Source: Phyto melanocephala (taxonomy: Eukaryota > Arthropoda > Insecta > Diptera > Rhinophoridae). Taken from it: a stretch of 64,000 nucleotides of DNA. How positions within the stretch are numbered: the first letter of the stretch is position 1; every line of letters begins with the position of its first letter. The translations under genes and the position numbers were made by a program. The notes below the pieces were generated by a model. That model was not told where the DNA came from and made no database searches. It saw nothing but the letters and a program-made list of their open reading frames with translations. The DNA lies in the NCBI GenBank assembly GCA_941918925.1, contig OW799237.1, positions 96,445,015-96,509,014 on the forward strand, in the 5' to 3' direction. This document shows, one piece after another, positions 20,570-31,029 of the stretch.

Positions 20570-22383
20570 TGTATACTAGGACAATAGATTGAATATCTTA
20601 CAAAAGCTTATTGTCATTTTCGCAATTTACTTTACTGTAATCTTCATTATCACCATTGCTGTCATCAACTTCATCATTATCATAATCATCATAACCATCA
20701 TCATTATAGTCATAATCAGTGAACGAAAATAAACGAAACGAAACACGGTACAAATCATCTAACCCTACGTTGCCACAGGCAAGTATTTACTTGCAAGTAG
20801 TGTATACGTATTACTAACGAAAATCAGGAGAAATGCCAAAAAAAACACAAAAATTTTTTGAGTGGCTACACAGCACAGTGCAAGTTCATTTTTAAAATGT
20901 CATCAACAAATAAACTTTAAACAAATTTAAAACAAATGGCGCTGCTTCAATTGGTAATTAAGTGTTGTCAATAGCCCCTATTGAACGTTACCTTTAGACA
21001 TGTAACTTTTTAATATAATTTTTTTTTATTAAATTTTGATATTTATATTAAAACTTACATTTTAAATGAATATTTATATTTTTTTCTTAATATTCTTCAT
21101 ATACATATATACATATTTATTAAAAAAATTAGCTGAATTATTTACCACAATTGTATGATATATATGCGAGCAAGACAAAACCACAAACTTTTCAATGCAA
21201 AAGAGCATAAACAAAACAATTCGGGTTTTGTTCTGATGCTTTGCTTTGACGGTATGTTTCGTTTGAGTACGAAACAAGAATGAAACGTTTGCAAACGTTT
21301 GCAGAACAAAAAGATTATAATTATCATAATAACAATGCACCATTGCCAATTCGCAAACTATAGTCAGTGACTTCATATCGTTATTAGGATCATAAAATTA
21401 ATATAGGTAGGTAAAATGTTAAAAAATTCCCAAACAACAAGCAGCAATAAGCATGCAGATTTTTTCATGAAAAGAGCAAATCAATCAGCAAACGTTTTGA
21501 AACGTTTGCAGAAAGTATTGTACTGTATTGTTTTGCATGTTACATATTGAAGCTGAGTACTTTTCGATTCTGGTTTTGTTTGCACTCATAGTACAAAACA
21601 ATACAAAACAAAATGCATGTACCGTTATCCAGGGTTTTGTTTCGTTTTGTTTTCCCTCTCTGAGATGATCGAAACAAAACTATTTGAAACGTTTCCTTTT
21701 GTTTGTTTTCGTACTCTGGTCATAATCATCATCATTTATATCATCATTATTATCTTCATGAAAATTATCACCATCACAACAAGCATTAGAATTTAAACCA
21801 TTAAATACTAATAAATCCAAGGCACATTGAGGCATAACTATTGATTTCTTTTAATACATCTTAGATAATTCTGATATTATTGGATCAGAGCTCAGAAGAA
21901 ACCTATTAAGAATGTCTTCATTTGACTCTTCACGACTATATTTGCGAGAAAAATGTTTCCTATAATATTTGAAGTCCTTGTTTCTAGCCTCTTGTGCTTC
22001 CTCAGACAATTGTCCAATTGGCAAAAGAGCATGTTCTATTATTTCTGGATCATGGATTAGAAACTTGTGCAATGTAGGTGGCATGTAATACCATGGGTAC
22101 TTTGTAAAAAAAAACGTAGCGTTCTCATAAGCAAATTTTCTAAATCGATCAACATGGATATTCTGGCCGCAGGAAACAACAATTAAAATTGCATAAAACT
22201 TTCTAATTAATTCCAAATCGATCTTTGTTGTTTTTGCAGAAAGTTCTGCATTCTTCAAGAAACGCATGGCTGTGTTGCCGTCATTCGAATTGCCAAAGCC
22301 AGGTTTGGGCTGATCAATTATAATGTCATATAATTTTTCAAATGTGCAATCAAACAAATTAATTAGTAAAATAACTAAAATAT
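20570..22383 (-). pseudogene. Transib/RAG1-like transposase C-terminal relic
   Basis: The main open stretch (minus, 22357 to 21851) encodes about 168 residues with no early ATG; a TTTTAG at about 22373 could be a splice acceptor. It contains PGFGNSNDGNTAMRFL, PWYYMPPTLHKFLIHDPEII and LPIGQLSEEAQEARNKDFKY followed by YRKHFSRK. This order matches the end of the RAG1/Transib RNase H-like core: the NGNFARKL region, NYFHKTLAHVPEII, and the SEGNESGNK motif that holds the third catalytic acid in RAG1. After one in-frame TAA (21851-21853) the same frame continues into KKSIVMPQCALDLLVFNGLN and an Asp/Asn-rich acidic tail, split by a hAT-like insertion and resuming to about 20600. The two upstream catalytic Asp residues are not present. 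Family call is from remembered motif similarity. Confidence 0.62.
20717..21718. mobile_element. Non-autonomous hAT-like element, 1002 bp
   Basis: Flanked on both sides by GTCATAAT (20709-20716 and 21719-21726), an exact 8-bp target duplication as hAT elements make. The ends are CAGTGAACGAAAATAAACG and the reverse complement of CAGAGTACGAAAACAAACA, so it has the CAG...CTG termini and imperfect inverted repeats of about 25 bases. Inside are repeated AAACGTTTGCA motifs (about 21278-21304 and 21492-21512) and GTTTTGTTTCG runs, possible subterminal binding sites. Frames at 21074-21376 (minus) are short and unrecognised. It interrupts the acidic tail of the Transib-like relic. Confidence 0.82.
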
Positions 22384-22489
22384 TTTAGAAAAGTTTTTAA
22401 ATTTAACTGTAAAACAAAAGTTATAAAGAATTGGATATATTTATTAAAAAAAAAAGTTGTTTGAAAGTAAAATCATCTTTTATTAACAA

Positions 22490-24359
22490 TTTTTATACCC
22501 GCCACCAAAAAAATGGTGGGGGTATATTCATTTTGTCATTCCGTTTGTAACACATCGAAATATCCATTTTAGACCCCATAAAGTATATATATTCTGAATC
22601 AGGGTTTGATTTGATGATGATCTAGCTATGTCCGTCCGTCTGTCCGTCCGTTCGTCTGTCCGTCTGTTGAAAGCACGATAGAGGTCGCATTGAAAAAGCG
22701 ACAGAATCTTTCTTATAGACAAGGCTTGTTTGGTATTGAAAATGGGCTAAATCGGAATATTAGGAACAGAGTTATAGCTCAAAAAGCAAGAGTAGGTCGA
22801 AAAAACCGTGTCCCTCGAACATCAAATAAAATGGAATTGTGTCCAAACGCAATAACGTAGACTCATGAGTATATATTTGCTGAGTAAAAACAATCTTTTT
22901 CCTTGAAAATCATCTAAATCTATGCATTAGAAGAGGAGTTATCGATCAAAATGTACGAAAATTTATACCGCACAGTGTATTTTTCGGTATATTTAAAAAC
23001 AAAAACGTCATAAAAGCAACAAAATTTGATGTACGACTCTGAAATTTTGCACACTTTTCTTTTTGGTAGGACGCTCTTTTGTAACGAAAAATTAATGTGC
23101 CACGCCCATTTTTACGCCCACCTCCCATATAACGTTTTGCCTAAAATTCATATATTTTTTCTCTTTTAATAAAGATTTTGGAATAATAAAGGGCTATATT
23201 GAAACACCTAAGTTGTAATCATTCGCAAAATATCTTTGGCACGCCTACTATAACGCCCACTTTTCACGTTATCTACCGTTAATGAAATTTAAAGCTCATA
23301 AAACCGCCAAAATTAGAGGTATGATGATAAAATGTGCTACGTATATCCTTATAATCAATGTAATTGTTGCGCGAATAAGTTTAGGTGACACGCCCACTTT
23401 AACGCTCACCTCCCATATAACGGTTTATCTTAAATTTATGTTATTTCTTTATTGACAAAGTTTTTGGGAAAATAAAGGACGATATTGAAATATCTAAGTT
23501 GTATTTATTAGCAGAAACTTTATTGACACGCCTACTTTAACGCCCACTTTCATTGAAAGACTACATTTACATTTAAGTAGCATATCGAAGTTATAAAGGG
23601 TGGTTAGATTTTAAGGACCGATGTTGAATTTAAATAAAATACAAATTATTTAGGATATTATTACTATTTCTTTTTGTAATTATAATATTTGTATGGTTTA
23701 ATTATATATTTAACAAAATATCGGCCAAATGGCCGCCCCCCATCCTTGGCGCCAATCCTCTATCTGATGGTCCAAATTTTCAATGACAATGTTGATGCTC
23801 AATTGTTGGGCATGATGATGAGTCGAGGTTGACTGCTCTTTTGCCACACTATCGCAAAAACCAGCAGTGGTTCCCATTCAACGAACTAAGAAGGCATTCA
23901 CAGATTTTCTAACATTTTATACAGACATGTTTTGGAGAAATTTAAATATTTTTTACAATTCTCCAGATTGTGGACGAATTTGAACGATTATGTTGATCAA
24001 AAGAATTACGAACTGCACAAAATGCATTTTGATTTGAACGCCCATTTTTATAAAAAACCTGAATAACTTTAAAGCGTTGCTCATTTGCGTATCTTTCCAC
24101 GGATCAAATTGAGTAAGTTTGAGATTGAGAAACGTCAAGTGAAATACAGAAAACAAATTTAAAGACTAGGTGTAGTTCACCTTCAAAATGGGCCCTTAAA
24201 ATTTAACCACCCTCTTTAAAGAACGTGATACATATTTTATTATAAAGAGATTATTCTATAATGATTAACAATATAATAAATATTGTGCTTTAAATGTACA
24301 CAAAAGTGGTGGTGGGTATAAAAGATTCGGCACAGCCGAATAAAGTGCTCTTACTTGTT
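22490..24359 (+). mobile_element. Long Helitron-like/DINE-type repeat (family B, copy B3)
   Basis: Starts TTTTTATACCCGCCACCAAA and ends GAATAAAGTGCTCTTACTTG. It has the (GTCY)n tract (about 22630-22665), the ACCCCATAAAGTATATA box and one copy of the CACGCCCACTTTAACG block array. It sits just upstream of the Transib-like relic's 5' side. Confidence 0.78.
23596..24214 (-). mobile_element. Internally deleted mariner-like element nested in B3
   Basis: Left end TA|AAGGGTGGTTAGATTTTAAG; right end complement of GAGGGTGGTTAAATTTTAAG, where the flanking TA has decayed to TT. Same relative position as in B1, B2 and B5. Confidence 0.6.
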
Positions 24360-24367
24360 TTGACTAA

Positions 24368-24610
24368 TACACTCAAAATAACAAGTTTGTCAAATTAGCA
24401 GAAAAATCTTTTAAGATAGCAAACTTATACGCTAAGATCAACGATCAAAATTGAACAGAAAATATATGTAAAATTACAGATAATATTTAGTAAATTTGTT
24501 TAACTGGATAACCAAAAATGTATAGTCTATAAAAAACCTATTAAATAATTGTCGAATTCGAATGAAAGTCGTTTTACAGATTTTTCGACAGATTTATTAT
24601 TTTGAGTGTA
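24368..24610. mobile_element. 243-bp MITE, TACACTCAAAATAA ends
   Basis: TACACTCAAAATAACAAG at the left is matched by TTATTTTGAGTGTA at the right. The inverted identity continues imperfectly for about 20 bases (TTTGTC / GACAGA). Another TTTTTTTTGAGTGTA at about 24692-24706 could be an alternative right end, so the boundary is uncertain. Non-coding. Confidence 0.55.
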
Positions 24611-25344
24611 CTTAGCAAATTATCTATTAAATATTTGCAAGTATTTGTTGATTCCAAATAAGCTAAGTTTTTATAAATTTTTTACTAACTTTTTTTTTGA
24701 GTGTATGAACGTGACTTCATATTACTCACTCGTCCGCCATTATTAATCAAAAGACAAAAACAAATAAAAAACGAAAACAATTAATAAAAGAAAAACAGAA
24801 AACACAAATATTATTATTATGATTATTTTAGTCCACTTGATTTGTTTTTAAATCTAAATTATTTAAAAACGGCAATGAATGCGCGATGTTTTTTTCTTAT
24901 ATACAAAAGCTGAGACCTTGAGCACTTTTATCACAAAATATAAAAACAAACAATTCGTAACATTTTTAGTGGCATTCCATTAAACACGAAAAATACTCTA
25001 TTATAAGACCATTCTTTAAAAAAATTACAATAATAGTTTTACACAAAAAATTTAAAAATATTTTTTTTTACTAAACACTTAAATACTTGAGGTTGATGGT
25101 TCCATTCTAAGATACTCAATTTTAATAGTTTAATGTAAAAAAATAGAACTCGAAAATTGTTGAATTGGATTTTTTACTACTTTTTATGTAAAATCAAAAA
25201 CTTTCTGTATTTAACGGTGCACTGTAGATTATTATAGTAACACACAAAAACGATATTAGTAAATAGTCATGTAGAATTTTATAGGCTTTAATCCGGTACC
25301 AATTTTTTTTAAATCAAATGAGTTTTCAAAAATCAATTAAGATC
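24611..25344. other. AT-rich spacer, no gene seen
   Basis: Poly(A)-rich and T-rich DNA. Nothing recognised apart from the possible alternative MITE end near 24700. Confidence 0.5.
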
Positions 25345-26104
25345 TACTTTTGGTATGATTCAACCCAATGTGCGGTGGCGCCGTCTTTCTGAAACTACAT
25401 GTCGTTCAGATACATACCGTCTAGTTGAGGCCGCAAAAATTCACCACAATTTTTGCCTAATCTTCAAAAAAAAAATTACGCCCAAATTTGGCGCCTTTCT
25501 AAAATCCGCGCGTAACAGTTGCTCGATGTAGAAGCATTTGTTGCTGATAAATTGCATGAAGATTTTCTGAGCAATAAATTCGACAGTTTTGTGTATTCAC
25601 GTAGAAATTGAAATAAAAATGCATTTCATTAAAGATTGTGACTTTTTTGGAAAAGTTGCCGTTAACTTCACTTTGCTTGGGTTACCCATTAAACGAATTT
25701 CTGGCCATGGTTTTAGCTTCTAGGTAAGCTAATTTTTGTATGCATAAAGAAATAGATATTTTAGCAAAATTCGCTGCATGGTTCTTCGTGAAACTTTATG
25801 TAGTTCAGAACGAAACTCGTGCTTACAACAGCAATGTTTCAAAGACACCAGCGGGTACGTTGACGCATAGGAGTCGTTCTATTCATAACCCATGCAGTTT
25901 ATACAAATTCTTTGACCACTCTTTGCATGGCTGACAAATTATTTGTACTTTCTCGACTAAAAATTCTTCGAAGTTTGCGAGCTGTCTCACTTATAAATAA
26001 TTCATTCTTTAAAATTTTGTTACATTTAAATTTTTTTGCTGCAAAATGTTTGCCTAATACCGAATATCGCTAAATGAAATCCCATTATACCACCCCTGTT
26101 ATAT
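25345..26104 (-). pseudogene. Mariner-family transposase relic (minus)
   Basis: On the minus strand, from the 5' side: a region encoding TARKLRRIFSRESTNNLSAM, then an N-TQNCRIYCSENLH segment (compare NKQNCRIW), and MxFQKDGATAHWVE, the second catalytic Asp block (usual QQDGATxHT). The right end TAACAGGGGTGGTATAATGG (complement at about 26085-26104) resembles a mariner terminus. The third-acid region is absent. Many stops; heavily decayed. Confidence 0.62.
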
Positions 26105-27007
26105 TAGTTTGCACACTTGTGCTCGTATGAGTGATGCATTTGCTTTTGAATTAAAAATAGAAAACAAAAGCTGAAGAGAAACAAGCCACTAATATGCGTT
26201 TGTATGGATGGTTGCTATATGACTATCTTGTTCCTTTGCATACATCTTTACATTTTCAGATATCATTTAACTCATACTTGTATGCCTCTTGGTATAAATA
26301 TTTTTATTGAAAAGAAATAAGACCAAAATACCAGGATATAAAACAATATACGGCATTGTGTTTTATTAAAGAGGATCTACTCCTTATGATGCCTCATAGT
26401 TTGTTTGACTTTTTTTCATTGTATCTTCACACGCAGTCATACATATGTAGGCCTCAATGTTGATTCAATGTGCTTTCATCTATTGTGTTATGTGTACGTG
26501 GGTAAGTATTTTTCTTTTGATTGTTTCTTTTTTGGGGGGTTTTGAAAAATCTTTTGAAAATAAATGCTTGTGCAATATTGTGTATGTGGTTGAAAATGGA
26601 AACTTGCATACGATCAAGTTGAGAAATATATGCACTTTTAGGACTAAGTGAATGTTTAAGGGAATACAACTACATACTCAGATATACATGTATGGGTATA
26701 TGTACATATTTATTAAAACTAAGACAATAACCAAAAACCATTAACATGGTCTTTCTATAAATATTTATTCTTTTTTCCTTGTTTTGATATTTTTGAAGTT
26801 GTGGTGTAGTTCCCAAAGAATAATGTAATTATTTGATAGACCATATAATTTTATTTTTTTATGGAAAAAAATTAAATATATAAAATATAAAGAAAAGTAA
26901 TAATAATTGTTTTTAAAAGTTAAAAAAAACTGTAAAGAGCTTTTTAAGAAGTAACTTTAATTTATACCATATCTTTAAAATATTGTATTTTTCAAATTAT
27001 TATAAGC
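26105..27007. other. AT-rich spacer, no gene seen
   Basis: Overlapping opposite-strand frames at 26454-26669 have no recognisable domain. Nothing else supported. Confidence 0.5.
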
Positions 27008-27463
27008 TATACTGGGTGGCCGAAAATTACCAAAAGGGTTTGAATTGCTTATAACTTTTTATTATAATTTTTTTTTTAGTAATTTGTAAAGAAGACTTGG
27101 GGAATTTAAAATGGAGCGGTACTCAATTAAACAACGTGCCCAAATTGTTGAGCTTTATTTTTCAAATCAACGATCCATTTATTCATAGTTGAATTATGAG
27201 CGACGAAGCTCATTTCCAATTAAGTGCGTTCGTTAATAAGCAAAACTGCAGGATATGGGCTACGCAAAATCCGAGAGTAGTTCAACAGCGTGAATTACAC
27301 CCATCTAAGTGTACGGTTTGGTGCGGTGTTTCATCGGAAAAAATAATTTGTCCTTATTTTTTTTCAAAGTGATCACTGGGTCGCCGTTTCCCTCAATGGT
27401 GTCAGATATTAGACAATATTGGAAAAAATTGTAAAGCCAGCCGTGGAAAACGATCCGCAAGTA

Positions 27464-28383
27464 AAGGGTGTTTTTTTAAGCCCGATAGAGCTTGAAATTG
27501 TAAAAAATAACACAAAAAATTAAATTGTAATCAAATTTTTTTTTTTTATTCGAAAGATCAATACGTGACATTAACATTTGAAAATGATGTCGGGCATATG
27601 GGCACCGCGGCTGTTCTTGACGAAGCGCATTCTGGACGTCCAATTTTGGGCCACTTTTTCGAGCACTGCTGGCCGTATGTCACGAATAACACGAACAATG
27701 CTGGCCTCCAAGGCGTCAATTGTTGCTGGTTTATCAGCATAAACCAGTGACTTCATGTAGCCCCACAGGAAATAATCGAGAGGTGTCAAATCGCACGACC
27801 TTGGAGGCCAATTGACAGGTCCATTTCTCGAAATCAACTTATCGCCAAATTTTGATTTCAATAAGTCGATGGTTGCGTTCGCCGTATGGCACGTAGCGCC
27901 ATCCTGTTGAAACCACATCTCCTCCGGACCAATGTCATCCATATTTTCAAACAAAAAATCATTGATCACGGTGCGGTAACGATCTCCATTGACCGCAACG
28001 CGAGCTCCGGCCTCATTTTTGAAGAAATAAGTTCCGATGATGCCACCAGCGTGAAAACCACACCAAACGGTGCATTTTTCTGGATGTAATGGAGTCTGTA
28101 GGGTCTCTTGTGGATTGGTCTCGCTCCATATGCGGCAATTTTGCTTATTAACAAACCCGTTAAGCCAAAAATGCGCCTCATCGCTGAACACAATTTTGCG
28201 ATAAAATTGGACGTCCAGAATGCGCTTCGTCAAGAGCAGCCGCGGTGCCCATATGCCCGAAGTCATTTTCAAATGTTAATGTCACGTATTGATCTTTCGA
28301 ATAAAAAAAAATTTTGATTACAATTTAATTTTTTGTGTTATTTTTACAATTTCAAGTTCTATCGGGCATAAAAAAACACACTT
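27464..28383 (-). mobile_element. Foldback mariner derivative with ~180-bp inverted ends
   Basis: Flanked by TA at 27462-27463 and 28384-28385. The arms (27464-27647 and 28203-28383) are near-identical inverted repeats of about 180 bases, far longer than normal mariner termini. The minus-strand left arm encodes the transposase C-terminus (RMRFVKNSRGAHMPDIIFKC then TAA at 27571-27573), so the right arm is an inverted duplicate of the element's own 3' end that has replaced the normal 5' end and the DNA-binding domain. Confidence 0.85.
27571..28272 (-). pseudogene. Mariner transposase catalytic domain, DD41D-type spacing
   Basis: An open frame of 233 codons. The first about 24 codons are antisense of the gene's own 3' end. 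Then VFSDEAHFWLNGFVNKQNCR (first Asp), TVWCGFHAGGIIGTYFF, MWFQQDGATCHTA (second Asp), NWPPRSCDLTPLDYFLWGYM (third Asp in TPLDY), VYADKPATIDALEASIVRVI and a complete C-terminus. I count 41 residues between the second and third Asp, the spacing described for the DD41D (rosa-like) group of Tc1/mariner. The catalytic domain has no stop or frameshift, but the helix-turn-helix domain is gone, so it cannot be an autonomous transposase. The best-preserved TE protein in the window. Confidence 0.82.
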
Positions 28384-28740
28384 TATGACTCCACAATGGC
28401 TCTTTTACGGGACATCTTTGGTGAACGAATTATTTCGCGTACAAGTGATTTTAATTGACCTCCGCGATTATCGGATTTAACCGCTCCAGACTGTTTTCTT
28501 TCGGGTTATTTGAAATGAAAAGTCTACATTAATAAGCCTATAACTATCCAGCAATTAAAAAGCAATATACTCAACGAAATAAACAACATAACACCGAAGT
28601 TTTGCGAAAGGTTATGGAAAATGTGTTGGAAAGAGCACGAATTTGCAAAGCTCAAAATGGCTTCCACTTGCGAGATAATATTTTCATAACTAATCTAAAA
28701 ATATTATTATTGATTTTTTAAATAGCTTGTCATTATTGAT

Positions 28741-29089
28741 TTATTCTATAAAATTTTTGTCTGAATTAAGCAAATATTTTTTTTAGTATTCTTGAATTAA
28801 TATCTAAAAAAATGTCTTTAAATTTCTTTAATAAACTTTTTTTTTGTTTCTGTTAAAAATTTGTTTGAAAATCGTAAATATTTTAATAAAAAATTTTACA
28901 GATTCAAACATAAAATTATATTGAAAATTAAAAAATTTGTTTGTTAAAATTTAAAAAGTGACTCAAATAAATATCATATTTGGTTCTCTAAGTTTCTTTG
29001 TTTAATTAAAAATTCAATGTTTTCTGTGTACATTTATTAACGCGATTATGTCAGATAATATTATGATAATCATATGAATATGATAAAGA
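28741..29089. other. AT-rich spacer, no gene seen
   Basis: A/T homopolymer-rich DNA after the mariner relic; it may include the decayed right end of that element. Confidence 0.5.
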
Positions 29090-29440
29090 AATAAATTATT
29101 ATTTTGCGATGTTTTTAACTTCATTCCAATTAGTTTGCATGTTTGACACCACGATTTTAATTTGCCCGCGTCAGGTGTTAGCGGCACGAAATTTTTCTGC
29201 GTCTGCCTTTTGGGTATCATTTTATTTGGCGGATTCCACTTAATAGCCGTTCTAGCAACATCTCAAAGCTATTTCCACCCTAGAATTAGTATTCCAATGG
29301 TACACTGTTTCGTTTCTTACCATATTTGGCTGTTTGATTTGCAGCCAGAAGAACTGAAGTTTCTTCTAAGACATTTGTTTGTAAAACTCTGCAGGACATT
29401 AATAACGCGATTAGCTGCATTCCACATCAAAATAGTTATG
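29090..29440 (-). pseudogene. RTE/L2-type non-LTR retrotransposon ORF C-terminus
   Basis: The minus strand encodes VINVLQSFTNKCLRR, then after two stops VARTAIKWNPPNKMIPKRQT and a tail IGMKLKTSQN. The pattern LQxFxNKCLRRI ... ARxALxWNPxGKRxxxRPxxxW ... WNxVKxxAQ is characteristic of the C-terminus of endonuclease/reverse transcriptases of the RTE/L2-like group. The exact clade is uncertain. An overlapping plus-strand frame (29162-29443) is a shadow. Confidence 0.58.
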
Positions 29441-29596
29441 TAGCGTATACCAAAGCAATTTAATAATAGTATATTGCTTTAAGATTTAGCTCACCTCAAC
29501 CATGTTTTTTTCTGTTCGCACAAATAAAATAAAATCCAGTTACTTAGCAATTTTTTTTCCTGAAATTCCTGAAATGTCATTTTTAATGACACAATA

Positions 29597-29675
29597 CAAG
29601 GCGAATTCATACAGGTGATATTATCAGCACAGCTGATGGGGAAACTTTTTGTCAAAATTGGGTGAATTCGCCTTG
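29597..29675. repeat. Short inverted repeat, CAAGGCGAATTCA ends
   Basis: CAAGGCGAATTCA at the left is matched exactly by TGAATTCGCCTTG at the right, a 13-bp perfect inverted repeat around a 53-base loop containing CAGCACAGCTGATGG. Probably a small MITE. A related partial motif (GAATTGGCCTTGAC, and ATCAATTCGCC) lies at about 29889-29945. Confidence 0.6.
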
Positions 29676-30255
29676 ATTTAATTTATTATTGCAGGGATAG
29701 GAAATGTGATTTTGGTTTCGGTGTTAAACAATTAACTTGATTGTACTTTTTTGATAATAAATGTGCTAAATTTATGTATGTATGTTGCTTATGCGTCATC
29801 TATAATGTGTTTAAAAAATTTGTATACTTTTTTAATTAAATTTTATTATATTTAATATGTAAAAACAACTTTTCCAGCCCTGATATACGAATTGGCCTTG
29901 ACATAAAACATCCCCTAAAAAGTTGCTTTGTTGTATCAATTCGCCGTTGCATATACCTTATAGATATGCCTTGAGCCAACCTTTAGTTCTCGAGTTATTT
30001 CTGTAGGTGTTCACTGACAGGTTGGTTTTTTCAAGTTTTCACATTATTTTTTCAAACATATAATTCGTTTGATATTTTAAATCAAATAAAATTGTATACC
30101 TGGAAAATTTAATAAATGTCATTTTGTACATTAATTTCAAAGCCTACTAAATAAAACGTTTTTAAATTAAGTGATTTTAAAAAATTTATTTAAAAAGTAT
30201 GATGGACAATTTTTTCAAACTCGATCCCTAATTCTTAGGCGTTCCACAAAAAGTC
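29676..30255. other. Spacer, no gene seen
   Basis: AT-rich DNA between a small inverted repeat and the piggyBac relic; nothing supported. Confidence 0.5.
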
Positions 30256-30505
30256 TTAACCCTTTCAGCCCCATTGTTTCCTATAGGCAACATTGCACCC
30301 TAACGCTTGTAACTGCCGAAAATGTTATTGTTTTTTATAACGTTTTTTTTCTTAGTAGATATGCATCCTAGAAGCGTGTGTGCAGAATTTGATACAATAA
30401 CCTTTGATCGTGTTCATTTGCGAACTGTTTGTTTAAGCGCCCACACGTTATACAAATTATTTTAAAAAAAGTGTATTTTTAAAAAACTAAAGAAATATAT
30501 ATATT

Positions 30506-31014
30506 AAACAAGTAAGAGCGCTATATTCGGCCGTGCCGAATCTTATATACCCTTCACAACGTGTAGTCACGCAATAACAGTAGTTTGTATCACCATTCAT
30601 ACATATATAAAAGCATTCCATTGTAAAATTATAAATTTACGTATGCATGTTAAATAAAAAAATAAAAAAAAAAATTATATTTAAAAAAAAAATTAAAAAA
30701 AAAATTAAAAAAATAAAAAAATAATTAAAATAATTTACTAAATTTTTTTTGATATGCTCCCATAATTTTTCAATTATATTTATTTGGTTGTTGGGTTTAA
30801 GCTGGTTTATATGCATTTCACTGGTGCTTATGCCAGATCATCAGTAAACCTTTACCCAAATTCTTGAAAATGTTTAAAATTTTTATAAGTTATATTTTTA
30901 AATTCTCATTAACAAAATGAGAATTCAAAAATAAAACAAAAAACTATAAAAAACTTTTTCAAAAACCCAACCAACAATTTTTTTAATTTTGAATTTATTT
31001 TATTTTTCTAATCC
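30506..31014 (-). mobile_element. Family A Helitron-like repeat with nested inverted-repeat segment (copy A2)
   Basis: Plus strand begins AAACAAGTAAGAGCGCTATA and TTCGGCCGTGCCGAATC, the reverse of the A1 3' end. After an A-rich tract it contains a segment not in A1: GGTTGTTGGGTTTAAGCTGG ... AAAACCCAACCAACAA, inverted-repeat-flanked, with an inner hairpin AATTCTCATTAACAAAATGAGAATT-like stem near 30900-30925. It ends near TTTTTCTAATCCC. The same compound is at 43752-44197. The expected TATACCC 5' end is missing, so it is truncated. Confidence 0.68.
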
Positions 31015-31029
31015 CTTTAAACAAAAATA

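Larger units (their letters stand above)
27010..28740 (+). pseudogene. Mariner relic, host of the nested 27464-28383 element
   Basis: Left end CTGGGTGGCCGAAAATTACC may be the terminal repeat. An ATG at 27111 opens MERYSIKQRAQIVELYFSNQ, a mariner-type N-terminal helix-turn-helix start. An internal deletion then joins directly to SDEAHFQLSAFVNKQNCRIW, the first catalytic Asp block. After the insertion (27464-28383) the frame resumes with STMALLRDIFGERIISRTSD, LSDLTAPDCFLSGYLK, NKPITIQQLKSNILNEINNI and RARICKAQNGFHLRDIIF. The segment with the second catalytic Asp is missing at the insertion site. Several stops and frameshifts. Confidence 0.78.
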
